Positions 40,507 through 54,771 of a stretch of DNA of 64,000 bases are shown piece by piece. The position numbers and the translations under genes are program-made. Location of the stretch: assembly GCA_964019425.1 (NCBI GenBank), contig OZ025785.1:1573501-1637500 (forward strand), given 5' to 3'. The DNA comes from Flectonema sp. DT1601 (lineage: Eukaryota; Euglenozoa; Diplonemea; Diplonemida; Diplonemidae). The notes under the pieces are model-generated. The model was not told the origin of the DNA. It ran no database searches and worked only from the letters and a program-made list of their open reading frames with translations. The first letter of the stretch is position 1. The number at the start of each line of letters is the position of its first letter.

Positions 40507-43500
40507 CAATGGTTTATATCTACGAAGGCAACTCCTTTTGAATACTAAAACAGAGTGAATAGCTTTCGCACGTTTCGTTCTTTGCCAAGAGTGATCTATT
40601 TCTGTCTTATTAAATAACAAAACTGAAATAACTGATGCTTCTGTGATGTCGGATTGCTGATTCGTCTTTTTCTTTTGTGTTTTCAAACAACAACAGACTT
40701 GCTAAAGTAGTAAGCTAATCTGACGGCTGTTGGGTGGCTGCTTTCGACCATCACGTGTGGTGTGTATTAAGTCTATAAAATAAATAAAAAAAATTTTCAA
40801 AAAAAAAAAAAAAAAAAAAAAAAGAAGTAAATAGAGAAAGTTTCTTTTAATATCTCATTGCTGAAGAAATTATATCTTTCAAATGGGATGCGGCTTTCAC
40901 TTTTTTTTTTTTTTTTTTTTTTTTTTGATCAATCGTAAAGACGCGATTGAAAAAGCCTCGCTAATGAATAATGTATCTTTCAAGCAGGGTAATCACCAGT
41001 ACAAGAATTGATTTCTGTGTTGCTACTAATCATTTCTAGTGGATAGTTAAGTGTCCTGTTTGTGAAGATTACAACCCGTTTGTATCAAGACTTGTGCTCT
41101 ATTAACGGTGATGGAACCCCTGCTATTTAGACTTCCTTCATTAATAAGAAATAAATTTAAATTCATACGTAATCAGCTTCTGAGTGCCCCCAACCAACAC
41201 CTCTTTAAGCAATATTGTTAAAAGAATAACACAAACGGCACTCGCTTGAACTAAAATGCCTCTTATTTTGCGATAGTCAGGTAGTTTGGTTTTTTCTTTT
41301 ATTTATATTTCATTTATTTTTTTGTTCCTTTTTTTTTTTTTTATAATTCAGCAATCTGATCTAATAGAGGTATTTCAGTCTCTTTTTCGATCGCTCCTGG
41401 TCTTCTGTGTGCTGACAGTTTGTTTTCATTAGTTTTTAGTAGTTCAGTGGCAAAGCAAAAAGAATTAAAAATGAAAAGCCTCGTAGTGAGTGATGGCAAC
41501 ACAGTCTTCATAAGTTTATTTGTAACTCGGATTATTTGATGCCGAAGGTTGGTAATAGCAAGCTATGCCATAGTTCTATTGTACCGCTGCAGTATTCAGG
41601 TTTGGTAGTGCGCGGATATTGTGGATTTTACTGTTTTTGTGTAAATAAATAACACTAAAGTAAAACTAATATTCGGGTAATGCTGTCTGTACAGCTCGGG
41701 TTTGCATTCATTTTCCCCCTTTTTCTTTTATTTGTTTATTTTTTTGTTCCGGGTTGACATCCTCAAAAAGGAAAAAAAAAAAAAAAAAAAAAAAATAAGA
41801 TTACCTCTCAAAGACCAACCTGCGATTGGGATTCGTTTTCTTTTTTAACATTTCCCTAAATTACTGTTGTTAGCTATTGCTGCTTTTTTTTCTTTTGTAT
41901 CACTTTATTGAAATTTCTTTTTAATCTTTTAAGTTACTTTGGTACCTGTATGTTCAAAAATAAAATACTACGTACAGCGTTGTTCTTTTCTAAAATACTG
42001 TTTTTTCATTCTTTGCGGAAGTTTTTTTTTTGCGAGAATGTGAGACTAGCTTTCTTAAAGAGTTAAACATATTGTGTACATTGATTGTGGTTTTGTTTGT
42101 TTCAAGCAAATTATTTGTTCGTTACTCTGCATTTCGTTCTCTTTATCTTCCCTCTTTCCTTTTTTTTTTCTGTTCTTTTCTTTCGTTGAACTTATCGTCT
42201 TAATCTTTTTTATCTGGCACCGCCTGATCATAACGTCCTCACCTCTTTTCATTTCGCAGATTGCGGGACATTTGTTTTTTTTTTCCTTCTTTTTTGTCAC
42301 CGTTTCTGTATATTTTTTAGGGAATAAACCCCTACTAGCAGCTGATTCCCCCATGTTTTTTTAAAAATTATTTTCGCGCGCTCACTCTCTCTCATCCCTT
42401 GTTTAGGAAATAGATGCTTTGATAGTTTTGTTTTTTGTCGTCGAAGTCGCACACATGACGAAATGTATCACATGACTGCGGAGTTCTAAAAATATTTGAA
42501 GACAGGCATCCCAACACCTGTCAGTGCGAGTCGCACTTTCAGAGAGTAGAGAGTGCTAAAATTACTTGCGTTGTAAGCTCACTATGTAGTTACTGTTATC
42601 TATGAATGTATTGATCACTCCGAAAAGTGAGAAAAAAAAAGAATAGTTAGTTTGAAATAAAAGGTTTTGCAAAAAAAAAAAGTAGAACGAAAAAAGTGTG
42701 TGTAGTTTTCAGCTTGAGTAAAAAGAGTTTTTTCTTCCCTTCTCCCCATCAAGTTACCTCTCTTTTTTATTTTATTTTTTTTATTCTCACAATGACCCTT
42801 AAAAAAAAAAATAATAAGAAAAATTATTTTTATTTCAGTTCAAAGAAGTCCCGACTCATTTCCCATCCTGGTAGGCGTTTGTATAATCGTGAAGCTAGTT
42901 GCTAAGTGCGGTATCGGTGACAATAATAGCCCATTGCTTTAAATATAACACACGTGTCTAGGTACCTTAAGCTTGTACTGCTAGTCAAATTCTAAAACCT
43001 GTTTGCGTTCCAAGGATGAAGTTCCTACTTCTACTTTTGTTACGATTATTATATTTTATAATTCCGTTTCTTTTTTTTTTCTTAATTAAAACTATTTTAA
43101 AAAGAACGCAAGTTAAGCGTTCTATTTGTGTTCACAGTCAGAAAGCAGTCTCACGAATGCCTTCTGTGCGGCCCTCCATCTAATACAATTGAGAAACTCT
43201 AGTTGAGGAAAACAGTTTTTAAAAAATGAAATCTTCGACTCGTAGAAAGTTTCCTTTTATGCGATAGGCTTGCTTCGCACCCGTTTTCGGGAGCCTTTGG
43301 GCAGGCCTGGATCTATGGTACCTCTCTTTTATGAAGAGAATTATTTCTGATAGAATGAAGGTAACAATTGTAAACGATTACTGAATAAACATCCTCACTC
43401 TCTTTTAAATAATTCTTCATGTGGAATCGATTAGGTACACAGTCAGTCACGCAGTCACATTATCTACTTGGTTCTGCAACTTCTGACATCTCTCTTTGAC

Positions 43501-46500
43501 AGCAACCGCTCTGAGTATTAACGACGACTAGTCGTTTGTTAGTTCCACTTCGTCTGTACTTTTACATATTGTTGCTGGTACTCCTTTTTCTGGATCTTCA
43601 ACTTCTTTTTAATATGTAGAGTTTACTGGTCAAGTCTAGTAACGTATCCCAAAGTCTGAACTTAAAAAAGAGAACGGAATTCCTTCTCGAAGTTCTGCAG
43701 TTTCCAAACGTTCCTTTCATTTCACACCTCAACCCTGTCTTTGTGTCGCAATAGATTTATATTTTACGTGATGAGTTATAACTCATTCACTACTATGTTT
43801 GTAGTAATTTATCCGCCGAGTTCTCGCTCGGAACATGGATTGTTCCTCTCCTGGGTATGACTTCCAATATTTCACCCGGTTTTCTGATTTGAGGGTAGGT
43901 TTTATCCATTAGCAAGAAAATACACTGCGGCTACTGTGTTTATCGCCCAACAGCTCAACAACACCCTCAGCTCTAGTTCTATCGGGTTTTCGATTTTTGC
44001 TGGTCACTTTAACTTTCTCGATCCGGTTTACTTTATTTGTTTTAATACTTGTTATGTTGTATACTTTAGTGTTGGTCATGTTCTTTTGCATTACACCAAT
44101 GTTCCCTCCGTACGGCAATTAGTTTGTAGATGAACTGGACACGTTTTAATGATAGCACCGATGTACCGGTCGGTATTCGGTTGTCATTTTAGTTCAACAC
44201 CAAAAGCTCTTATGAGCAAACAGCTGCCCCAACCCGTCTATGTTCATGTCTGCAATCCTTTCGTACTTATCAGTTATTCCTCTTTCTTAAGATATTCTTT
44301 ACTGACTCCTAGTGATCTGTATTTACAAAAAGCTGTTTTGATTACTCAGAGAAGATATCTTATGAGGTTAGTGTCGGAGAGTCATCGTTACTTTCTTCAG
44401 CGCAACAACCTGCGGTGTGGTAACGATGTAGTCGCTTCGTATTCCTCCCGAATTCTCTTTTCAAGAGTTTTCGAATGGAAGGAAACCCACACTTAACCTC
44501 ACCTCATCCCTTCTCTCCCTACCATCCCCAATGTCATTTCAAGAGTGTAATTTCTGATTAGACTTAATAAGAAACCGCTTAACGAATTCTGTTTTTGGTG
44601 AAACCTCACCTGCAATCCGTCTTGCTCTTCTGTTAGCAATCGATATTTAATGGGTTGTTTTATTACTGAAAGCTGAGTGGCTGTTTTGCCTCCGTTAGGT
44701 GTTTCTTGTTGTTTTTCTGTATCACATTATTATTATTGTGTGTTTCCTCATTAATTTTTGCATTAATTATCTGAGACCTGCTTCATGTTATATAATTAGT
44801 GGTCTTCAGTCGTTCGGCTTCTGTAAACAAACAACATCCTAAATCACATCGTATCCATCCGGTAAGAGTCGCTCAGTTTAGGAATGCTGAGCAAATTGGC
44901 ATTTTTCTTTTTTTTTAATCTCTTTTTATTATGTTCATCAGGTCAGGTGCTTGGCTGCTAAGCAAGCCAGAGGTCTTTGCCTCATTGTAATTGCGATTTT
45001 TACATTCCATAAAGTGAAATGTGCTTAATAATAAAAGTTGCAGCCGAGCAGCAATAAAACAAACCCTCAGCGATTTAACTCTCGGCATGCAATAGGAGGA
45101 ATCGTCAAGCAGTATACCTGATGACTGAATTGAGGAAGCCAAAACAATTATTTTTGTTATGTTGATTTAATTTTGTTGTTTTTTTGTGGCTAAAACTTTT
45201 GACCATTCTTTGCTTTAACAGCCCCCCGCTGAACTCACTTTCCACTTTTACCAAGCGGACTAAAGTCCTCATTGGCTGTGGTCTCGCCTGTGTGAGTCTT
45301 CGGGGGGTCAGTTATTGTTTTCACTAATTGCGCTCATTGTTTGTTAGTTCTCTTAGATTTTAATGTTCTCTTTTTATCCCTTTAAACAATTCTCCAAAAG
45401 AATTACAATCAAATTACAAACAATTCAACAAACACTCGTTAGTCGTTAGTTGTGTTATCCCACGTCGCGGAATCAAAGCGACTGTACCCCAGCGTACCTA
45501 ATTCAGCAACTCTTTGTATTTCTGTTCCAACTATGTCCGACTTGAGGCATGAATCGCATGAATTACTCTGCTTTCACTTAAAACCTCTTAACGAGTTCCT
45601 ACCCTTGCCACTTGCTCGGAAGTTGGAAACCAGAATTGTTGCTATTTCTTCTCTGCTATTTTACGGTGGTTGCTCTTTGAGATGGTGACCTCCTTGTTTG
45701 GTATTTTTTATTACTACCTGCATGGCTGGGTTCTGAGTCACTGCCGTAAATTGATAAATTAGTGGGCGGATCTTTGCGCAGAAATTATTTTATTTGCGTT
45801 TGGTTAGTTAGTTATTGAGTTCCGAGGAACTTATATTTGGGAAAATGATTTATGAATCTAACCAAGATGGACTATTCTTTGGTTCACTCTGCGCTGTGAT
45901 ACTAACGTTTAAATATTTAAAAATGCAACACAAAAAGTATAACAAAACTCCGTAATCTTTCCTCTAAAGGTTTGCTTCTATCAGAAAACTCCGTCGCTGG
46001 CGGATAAAAAAAAGTAGAAAAAGGAAATAGAGTTGGGATTTACTTCTTTCCCGCAACCTCAGGTACTTGAAATGCTCGAATAACTCTGTACGATGTGTTA
46101 GATTGTCTGATCTACATCCGTACCCGTAGTTCTTTAGTGAGTATCTCATCCCTGTTGTGAGAACTACTTCAACAGCTGCTACTTACTTAGCTATTGTAAC
46201 TCTCTGTAATCAAACAGTCCTCGTTGGAGTCGTGTGCGCATCTGGTGTCCGCTAGAACTTCCAACGTTGACTCAAGTAATTAAGGCTTCAGATATGGTTC
46301 GCTTTTTTTTTTTCTCCTCCCCTCCTTGCCCTAAATAGTTTTAAGGGAAGGTAAGAAATTACTTTTAAAATATTTTTGATGTCTGGTCTGGTGGAGACAT
46401 CCGTTTTTCAGGTTCCGTTGTAACTTTTGTTATTTGGGACTGTTGGGATTCTAAACTGCTGTTCCAGTGTTTTTCCTTTTTTTTCTCTCTTTTTCTTTTT

Positions 46501-48423
46501 TGCAAAACATCCAAAATAATTATTTTTATTTAATTTTTTTATCCCAACCAAATTATTCTGTTTGTTTTAAAATTTTGATTTTTTTTTTTTTTCTTTGTAG
46601 AGCTTCTATCATGCGCTTTCTAGCCACGGTTTAACTGCCGTGCTATTGCTGTGTGAAGATCTCGGTGTTGGTATTAACTTCGTCCTGTAACAAGATAATT
46701 TTTGAGTACTGTCAGTATGTGCATTCTGTTATTTTACCGACCCTTTATTTTTGGCCTTATTTTTTTTAAAATTCTTTATATTGTCGTTTTTAAAAGATGA
46801 AGTTGAAATATTTTTTTCTTAACAAAAAGAGGATGATGAAGTGTCGATGACGTCTTTCTTTCTGAAAATTGTTTTTACTCTCTTAAGCTTTTTTTTTTTG
46901 TTGCAAAAAAACGTTCAATTATTTAATAATTATTGTCGTTCTTCTGGAAGTCTGCTTCCCTGCGGACCCAAAGCAACTAATCTTGCAGGACTTAAAGCTT
47001 AATTCTCGCAATGGGTAGTGACAAAAATAATTTATTTTTTACAAAAAAAATAATGAAAGAATATCCAGCTCTTTTAACTCTTGTTGTTTACTATGTTTTA
47101 CTTTTTTATTATTTTTTATTTTTTTTTTTGTTTGCTGAATTATGCAGACCTGATCATCTACCCCCAAACAATCAAATAAAATAAAAAAACCAACATTACA
47201 ACACATTGACTAAAATGAAAATTATTGTTATTATTATTTTTTTCTTCTTTTTTTATATATATTTTCGATAGCTGAAAACTACACACACACACAAAAAACG
47301 CAAACAGCATTTCCTTATTTTAAAGAGAATGAACAAAAGAAAAAAGAAAAAAGAAAAAAATTAAAAAAAAAAGTTTAGAACAGAATTACTATTTTCTATT
47401 AGATTGATGGAGATGTCTTCTCCATCAGTAGTTCTATTGTAGTGATCAGTACAGGTAGGTTGAACAGCTACAAGGTGGTTTTACACTTCTTTTTTTGCAG
47501 TCAGTAATCTTCGAAGTCTAGTTACTTACTACTGTTCACTTTAAAGTTATTTTTGTTGTTACTTAAGAATGTTGTTACTCTGACTAATTCTCCGAACTGG
47601 TTTGTTTACACTTTTTATAAAACTATTCACCCTCTTCACCTTCATAACGGTACTTCGCTCGAGAGCTTTCAGAAGACATTTGAGATTGTTTGGATTCGGT
47701 TGATGGCGGCATCAACTAATACCCTTCACACCCATGGCTGTTCTTCACACTTGTCAAAATATCACCCACACTTCTGTCGAGCTGCGGAACAGCAAGCAAA
47801 CAAATGTTAATCATCTGATCCCTTTCTCCCTTTTATGACCCCTACTTACACTTATTGTGTTAACCCTTTGAGGTGGTTAACAATATTTTATAACAACAAG
47901 TCGAAGAGAAGTATGACAACAGATGTTGACAGTTTTATTGAGTTCAATCTCTGATGAGAGGTAGCGATTTTTTTTTTTTATTCATTATTTGTTTCTATTG
48001 GAAAGGTAGAACATTTCCCCCCCCCCTCTCTTTCTTATAAGCACACACTCGTTGATGTAAATTTAACATTCATTTAATTATTGTAAGGGTGCGTCCCTTT
48101 GTTTTTTTCGTTTTCTCTAATCATTTTTTTTACCAAAACCTTTCTTTTTTTTTTTTCCCCCTCAGTCTTTTTCTTATTTCCTGTTTTTCAGGACAATTAC
48201 TAATCCCTCATGTTTGCGACCATGAAAGCACACGAATATCCAGATTTCTTGAAATTATGTGGCCACTTTTAGTCTGGTCTAATCAAAGCACAAATCATCT
48301 CCTTTTCAATTTGATTACCTATAAATTATTAATTAGGTTGTTAGTTTATTAACTACCCGAGTTCTCGACACGTTTTCGCGAGCAAAATTGCCATTTCGGT
48401 ACATTGATATGATTCTATGTTTG

Positions 48424-48451
48424 AAAAAAAAAAAAAAAAAAAAAAAAAAAA
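48424..48451 (+). repeat. 28-nt A homopolymer
   Basis: Pure A run, the longest A run noted in the gene-poor region. Confidence 0.9.
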
Positions 48452-49086
48452 TGTCAAAACATTTTTTTATGAGGGGGAAAAAAAAAACGGCGGTAGACCA
48501 TTAACCTTGATACATTAAGTTCTTACACAAGATGTGCTACGCGGGAAATTTGCGTTCCCTGATTTGTAAATTTACGAGCTGACACATGTGCATTAATGGC
48601 ATCACGTACTTGAGGGGTTGCTAACTACGGTTTTCTTTTTGTTCTAATTTCTTTTTTTTTTGTTCATTCATCATTCCCTCCCCCTTCGAGTTCGCGATGT
48701 GAAGATGAGTGAAGCTGCCAGTGAACTCATCATTTTAATCGGCTTACAACTAGCATGCAAGAATTGTTCTACAGCATATTAGTAGTTGATGTCTGATGAT
48801 GTAATTCCTGACCATTCACTGACATCGTTGTTGTTCGTCACTGCGGGTACTGAGTGCCTCAATGTGAACTTAAATTCGATGCGAGGGATTATCTGTGACA
48901 TTGATCAGGTCGGTGTATGACTTACCTAGAATCAAATATCAGTGTTCCCTGCACTGGCAAAATATCTCCCTTTTCCCAACAAAAACATCCGAAATGAGTG
49001 ATGTCAGTTGATCACAAGTCATCAGCTTCAGCATCATGTCGCAGGGATTGCTATGTAAGTGACATGCTAAAGGCGTACTGTTTGAT

Positions 49087-49209
49087 AAGTCGACCTCGTC
49101 GGACCATTTTCATGCGACACTTCATCGCAAAAGGTGTTTTCTTTTGCACTTTTTGCATGAAAAAGAAAAATGGTTTCAATTCATAGAATTCGACTGACGA
49201 GGTCGACTT
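49087..49209 (+). ncRNA. Long hairpin, candidate structured RNA or foldback element
   Basis: The 14-nt arms AAGTCGACCTCGTC (49087-49100) and GACGAGGTCGACTT (49196-49209) are perfect inverted repeats. Inside them CCATTTTCATGC pairs with GCATGAAAA and a following ATGG across a small bulge, and GCAAAA/TTTTGC can pair in the loop. The result is a roughly 123-nt extended stem. It could be a non-coding RNA, a small-RNA precursor or a tiny foldback transposon. Confidence 0.4.
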
Positions 49210-52200
49210 TCAGACCGTCACGTTTCTGGTTGTCAGCTGCTGCTTGAACTCCGGATCGTGAAATCAATCAACTCCTCGATATTCGAACTGCGACCAAATC
49301 GATTAAAAATAATTACCCCCGCAATGTTATATTAGAATGGATTCTGTTCTTCTGTTCTTTGTAACACAAAAACATATCTAATTATTTAAAACCCTTTATT
49401 GTGATACGTATGAGTATCTTTGTTTGACCCCTTTATTGAATTATTTTATTGTTTATATGTAACTCATCGTACTCATCAATGTAGACGAACATAATTAAAT
49501 AGTTCTTTCGTTGTAGTGTTTTCTTTTTTAAAAGATGGTTCACATCAAAAAATAGCAGTAACGTCACAAAACTTTGACATTACAAATAAAAACAACCAAG
49601 TAGCAAAAAAAAGACTTTGTGCGGTGGTTTACCAACTCTTACTGCATCTACCGCACTTATGCGACATAAGAATATTGTTCAAGCAAATCAACAATTGGGA
49701 TATAATTTATATCCGCAATGTTTGCAGTAGTGTACCTGTTTAAGTGAATTGTTTTTTAGCTCACTGGACAGTTGAGTCTGTAGACATAGCAAGTGATGTG
49801 AAGCATTCGTTTGATGAAACTCCTGCAATATACTGTTTGTTTTATTATTAGAATACAAACAATAATTTTATTATTAATAACCAGCTCACTGTAATTAACA
49901 AGTGAGTTGTTACGTTACTTCTGTTGGCGATGATGCCAATCAGTATTGGATTGATGACTCTCTTCGGTTTTTCTTTTTTTTGATTGGATGTCCTCACTCT
50001 TCAAAATCTTTCTTTTTCACCAACAAAACGATTTGGTGGTTCGTCTGTTGTTCATATCTTTTCGTGGCATCAGGTAGCTCCATTGAGGACACACATACAA
50101 TTCAAAGGTTTTGATTATATAAAAAGATAATCAATAATCACTTTTTTGTATTCATTCAATCAGGAAACTGATAACAGTACAAAAGAAATCCAAGTCAAAA
50201 AAAGAGCTTCAATTCAATCAACTTCACTCGATAGCTGAATGCCGTCTTGTGAATGCAATTTCTTTATTAAAAGGAGCAGTTTGACCAGCTTTTCAACAGC
50301 CTTGGGGAGCTGCAATCCATTTACCCTGTTGGTGTAATATCATGTTCTTCGTTTTCTTTCTTTGTCGGTTAAGAAGAATATCCTTTTCAATATGTTATTA
50401 TATTATAAGTGTCCCCTCCTCTTCTTTCTCCTCTCTTGAGAACAGAATGTGAAACTCAAAAGGAGTTGCTCGGCTGTTCTCTTATATTTATCTTTTTTTG
50501 CGTTTTTTCATTCTCTCCTTGCGAGCGATCCGAGTAGGAGATCATTTCTGATCATTTGTCCAGTCAGTTGGTTTTGTTTGATTTGAGTAACACGTCTTTC
50601 ACGTGTCGGTTTTATCGTCAACTCAAATATGTTACAAGACTAGTGAGTACTGTTCATGTAATTCTTTAAGGGATTTCTATATTCTAAGTTCTAGAGTCTC
50701 CTGTTAGAAGTCATGTGTTGTAAAAGAGACGTGACTTTGAACTGGTCTTCGATTTCGGTAAAAAACAACAATGTTGACTTCAAGAAAAGACACTATTGTC
50801 GATTGACAGTGACTTAGTCACATGTCGACAGGTAGTCTTAAGATTCTTGTTGTTCTTAATTCTCTTTTCTTCTCTTCTCGTTTAAGTCAGTTATTCCATT
50901 TTCAGAATAGATGACGCACTCGCAGTATATTATTTGTGCGTGTTCTTGTCTTTGGGTGAATGCGTTTTGTGGGAATTCGTATCCTTACTCGTAAACACCC
51001 AAAGATCGCAAACAAATTAAAAGATTATTATTAAAAATATTATCGTGTGACAACAATTCTCGGATAGGAGAATGTTGGTATTTCTTGTTGTTCGGTTTCC
51101 GTTGTGGTTTCGATGATTTTGTTATATCGCAACACGTAAACACGACCCTTGTCCTCGGCACACTACAACGAAATTGTGTTCCCACTTTGTACATTATTGA
51201 GTGATGTTCTCATTCTCGATGTTTAATGTGCCGAGACAGATGGCCGGAAATAATTTCTTAATTAGGTTTATTTATCCACATGTTGTAATGATATTTAGGG
51301 ATTCCCTCCGTGCTCTTCCTTTTTTTTATTTTATTTTATTTTATTTCACTCCCCCTTCAATTCTGTTTTGTTTTGTTTATTGATTCTTTGATCCACCTTT
51401 CAATATAGGTGAGAGTACGACTGCACTCACTATTGCTAATTTTAGCTTGTTGGAGGAGAAGGTGCCAAACAATTAGTTTTTCACAGTCAGACAGTGATTG
51501 ATCATCGCCGTGTTCACGAAATAATTTGATTCTGGTTTGCAGGATTTCTATTTTCTTTGTTTTTTTTTTATATTTCTTTTTTTTGTAGTTCCTTTTTTTT
51601 TTGAAAAAGATTAATAGGAAAGTTTTCATCCTAATTCTGTAACCCACAAAGTGATCTGTGTATATCAAAACTATACTTGCGTATATTTTCTTTTTAATCT
51701 TTTGATTTGTTTCTTTTTTCGGTTATCAGTGATAATGTAACTTTGGAAATTTTCTGTTGACTGCTTCTGCAGTCATTCGTAGCGTTGTCTGATTGAAACT
51801 TTATATTGTAAAAAAAAGAATTGTTCTTACAGCAGTGCATCAGGAAACCTTGCCTTATTCGTTTTTAATTTTTCTGTAGATTCTGCTGACCTCGTCGTGT
51901 TTTTAAAATTGAAACAGAACAACTGGCAGCAGTGTTCTGTGGCGAAGACGATGGTAGCTGTGAGACGGAATCTGTTTTAAGTACTAACATTATTATTTTT
52001 ATTTTCAAAATTCCAAAAAAAAAAAGAAAATGCAATTTCGTGCGGTTGATCTTTCGTTATGGGTCAGTGTTACACATGCTGAACCCCATTATTATTTTCT
52101 TAAATAACTCTTCTTTTGATTATGTTTGGCTGAGTTTTCCTTTTCCGGTATCTTCTTCGTGGTCATTGTGATCACCTGCTGTAGACCGACCCTCTTGTTA

Positions 52201-54736
52201 TGTAATTGTTTTCAGTTAATACGTTTCTGTCTCCTTTCTCTTGAGCGCCAGCTGTACGAAGCAAGTTGCCCAGGACTTGCTTGGAAATTATACCTAATAA
52301 TCATATTGCGATCCTTCTGTTGGGCAGCAGATATCTTATTTGTCCCTTCCCCCGAATTTTTTTACTTTCCGTAGATCTCTGTAGGCCTTGCCTGCGGTAA
52401 CCCGACGAGTTAATTAATTCTGTTCGAACATTTCGATCGTTCTTTCAAGCGATTTCTCAGCATCTCCCCCCCAGCTTCCGATCCTCTCAGGGTTGGTGTT
52501 GCTTTCCCCTTTCGCTGGCTGGCCGACTACTCCATCACCCCGTCATCAATGAATATTCTCTTGTCGGTGCTCGTGATTTGGTGTATTCCTCCTCCTACTT
52601 TTCTTTCTAAAATGATTCCATTCAACCCGTCGTTGGTAGTCAGGTCTTCAGGTCGCAGAGAATGATGTCCTGGAACTTGATTCACTCAACAGCAACACGG
52701 AGAACTTGTAACGCGTAGCCTTTGGAAAGTTGATTTTTGTAATTTTGTCCTGTCTTTTACCCAACACTTGCGTCTTTTTGGCGGGAAGGGAGTTGTGACT
52801 TATAATTGCAAGTTTCCCATTCCCAATAGCATGTGATTGAGGAGGTGTGTATTTTATATATGTAGATCTTTGTGAACCTCGAGCACTTTATTGACACTCA
52901 AGGTAGTTGCAACATAGACTAGCGCTTTCAATAAGAAGCTAAATGCGAGCAGCAGTAACGCGGTCCTATTCTTTTCTGGTGGACTTCTGTGCTGTTTATT
53001 TCTACTCGATTCGATCCCCGTGACTTTGATAGTCACTTTAATTAAAATTATACGCCGTGAGCTCTATTCCCATTAAGCCCTACCCAACCTCCTCACAAGT
53101 AGTTACTTTTTATTTAGTTCCCTATCCCAAGCGCACACAAAGTACGCACAAATTTACTATCTCGGTATACTTTTTAATTGAATCATATTTATGTTCCCCC
53201 CCCTGCGATTATTTTAGTTTAGTCGTTGCTCTCTTCAAAAGTAAGGAATGGTGTCGATGGACGAAACTTTGTTAAAAAGTAAAAAAAATGTAATACTTTG
53301 TCATCGCTACACTATTAAAATAAAAGAAATTATCCAAAAACTATTTCGTTACCTTTCGCTGTTAATATTTTTTCTTAAAAGAAGTTTCATTACTTGTCGT
53401 TCAAATGATATTTAATGTTTGTTTGATTGACTCCAAATTGAAGATCAGCTCTCATTATATTCTACTGGCGATGTTATTCCTGCTCATTTTATCCCTCGCT
53501 TTACAAAAGCTCTCAAAATAAACATAAGGGTTACTTGCATATATTTGTATTCTTACATTGCTATTTACATTTCTGTTTTTTTTTTTCTTCTTTTTTTCTT
53601 TCCCGTTTGCGTTATCAAGTCCTAACCATCCCACTCACTGATGTATATATTTATTCAACTCAACGTTGATACCTGCTTGATGAAGTAGTCAGGATTTTCA
53701 GTCGTTTCTTTTGAATAATTTCCAAACTTTATAATGTGGACTGAGAATTGTACTATTTTGGCTTGCGTACTCAGGACTGCTTCACACGAATATCCAACCA
53801 ACTTCCCAAAGTAGTTAGCCCCCTCTAGCATTAGATAAACGGGTACGTTGCTAAGATTCGTACTCATCAGTCCTGCGGGTGAATGCATTACTAAAAGCTG
53901 TATCAGAATGGGTGGATCCCCCTGATCTCCCGAAATAAAAAAATTAAAATAATCTTTTCGTGCTATCCCAATTTCTTTGCGGATCATTTTTTTGCGAGCT
54001 TTTCATATATTTTATACATATAGAATTCAAATACGGTGCTGTTGATGCTCAAGTGTATCGTTCTAGTTCTCACTTTTAGCAGCCTTACACCAAATTGGAG
54101 GTGAGGTTTGCTGATGATTTACAGTTTGAATACAACATTCCATGACAGAAAACACCTCAAGCTACGCCTCAACGAGTTCTTCACTATCTTGTCGGGCAAT
54201 CAGTTTCAGCGAATATTGGGCAGCACCTTTTTTCCCTTGTTGCACCCTCCACACCCTAGCTGGTAGATTGTAATTTCAGCACCCGCGAATATCAAATCGG
54301 ATGTGGACAGCCAGAATAGTTTTTTTTTTTTTTTTTTGTGTTTTATTAAGGTCAAAAAAACTGTAACATTTTATTGTTGTCTTTTTACTGTCAGTGTTTT
54401 CAAAAGATAATTAATAAACGACTCCTCACACGAGAGTCATTCAGATCGCTTGAAGTTGTTAACAATCACAAGAATGTTAATTAAAAAGTGATCAGTTAAC
54501 TGATTCGCTGCTTTGCACAAGTTGGTTAGCTTTCTACACAAACTTTAGAGCTGCAGTTGGAGAGATAGCTACACTAACAGCAACACTAGTTTCTCTCTGC
54601 TTGTTAATTGTATTATTCTATTTTCGGTTTCTTTCATGATTCGAATTTGTTCGTTTCGCCTCTATTTTTATTTGTGAGTGCTTACAGGTAGTCTTGATGA
54701 GCACACATTACACTTCTTGACCTTTTCTATCTAAAC

Positions 54737-54771
54737 CTGCAGACTGTAGGGCCGAAACTGTTAGTCTGCAG
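54737..54771 (+). other. Hairpin in gene-poor region
   Basis: Arms CTGCAGACT (54737-54745) and AGTCTGCAG (54763-54771) are perfect inverted repeats with a 17-nt loop. Function unknown. Confidence 0.35.

Noticed and set aside
44149-44496. 115-codon forward open frame in the gene-poor region
   Set aside because: No domain, no convincing start context, and a length expected by chance over 20 kb.
53655-53987. 110-codon reverse-strand open frame in the gene-poor region
   Set aside because: Composition is fairly protein-like, but no family is recognisable, no acceptor-like site lies before its ATG and there is no supporting neighbour. It could be a decayed gene.
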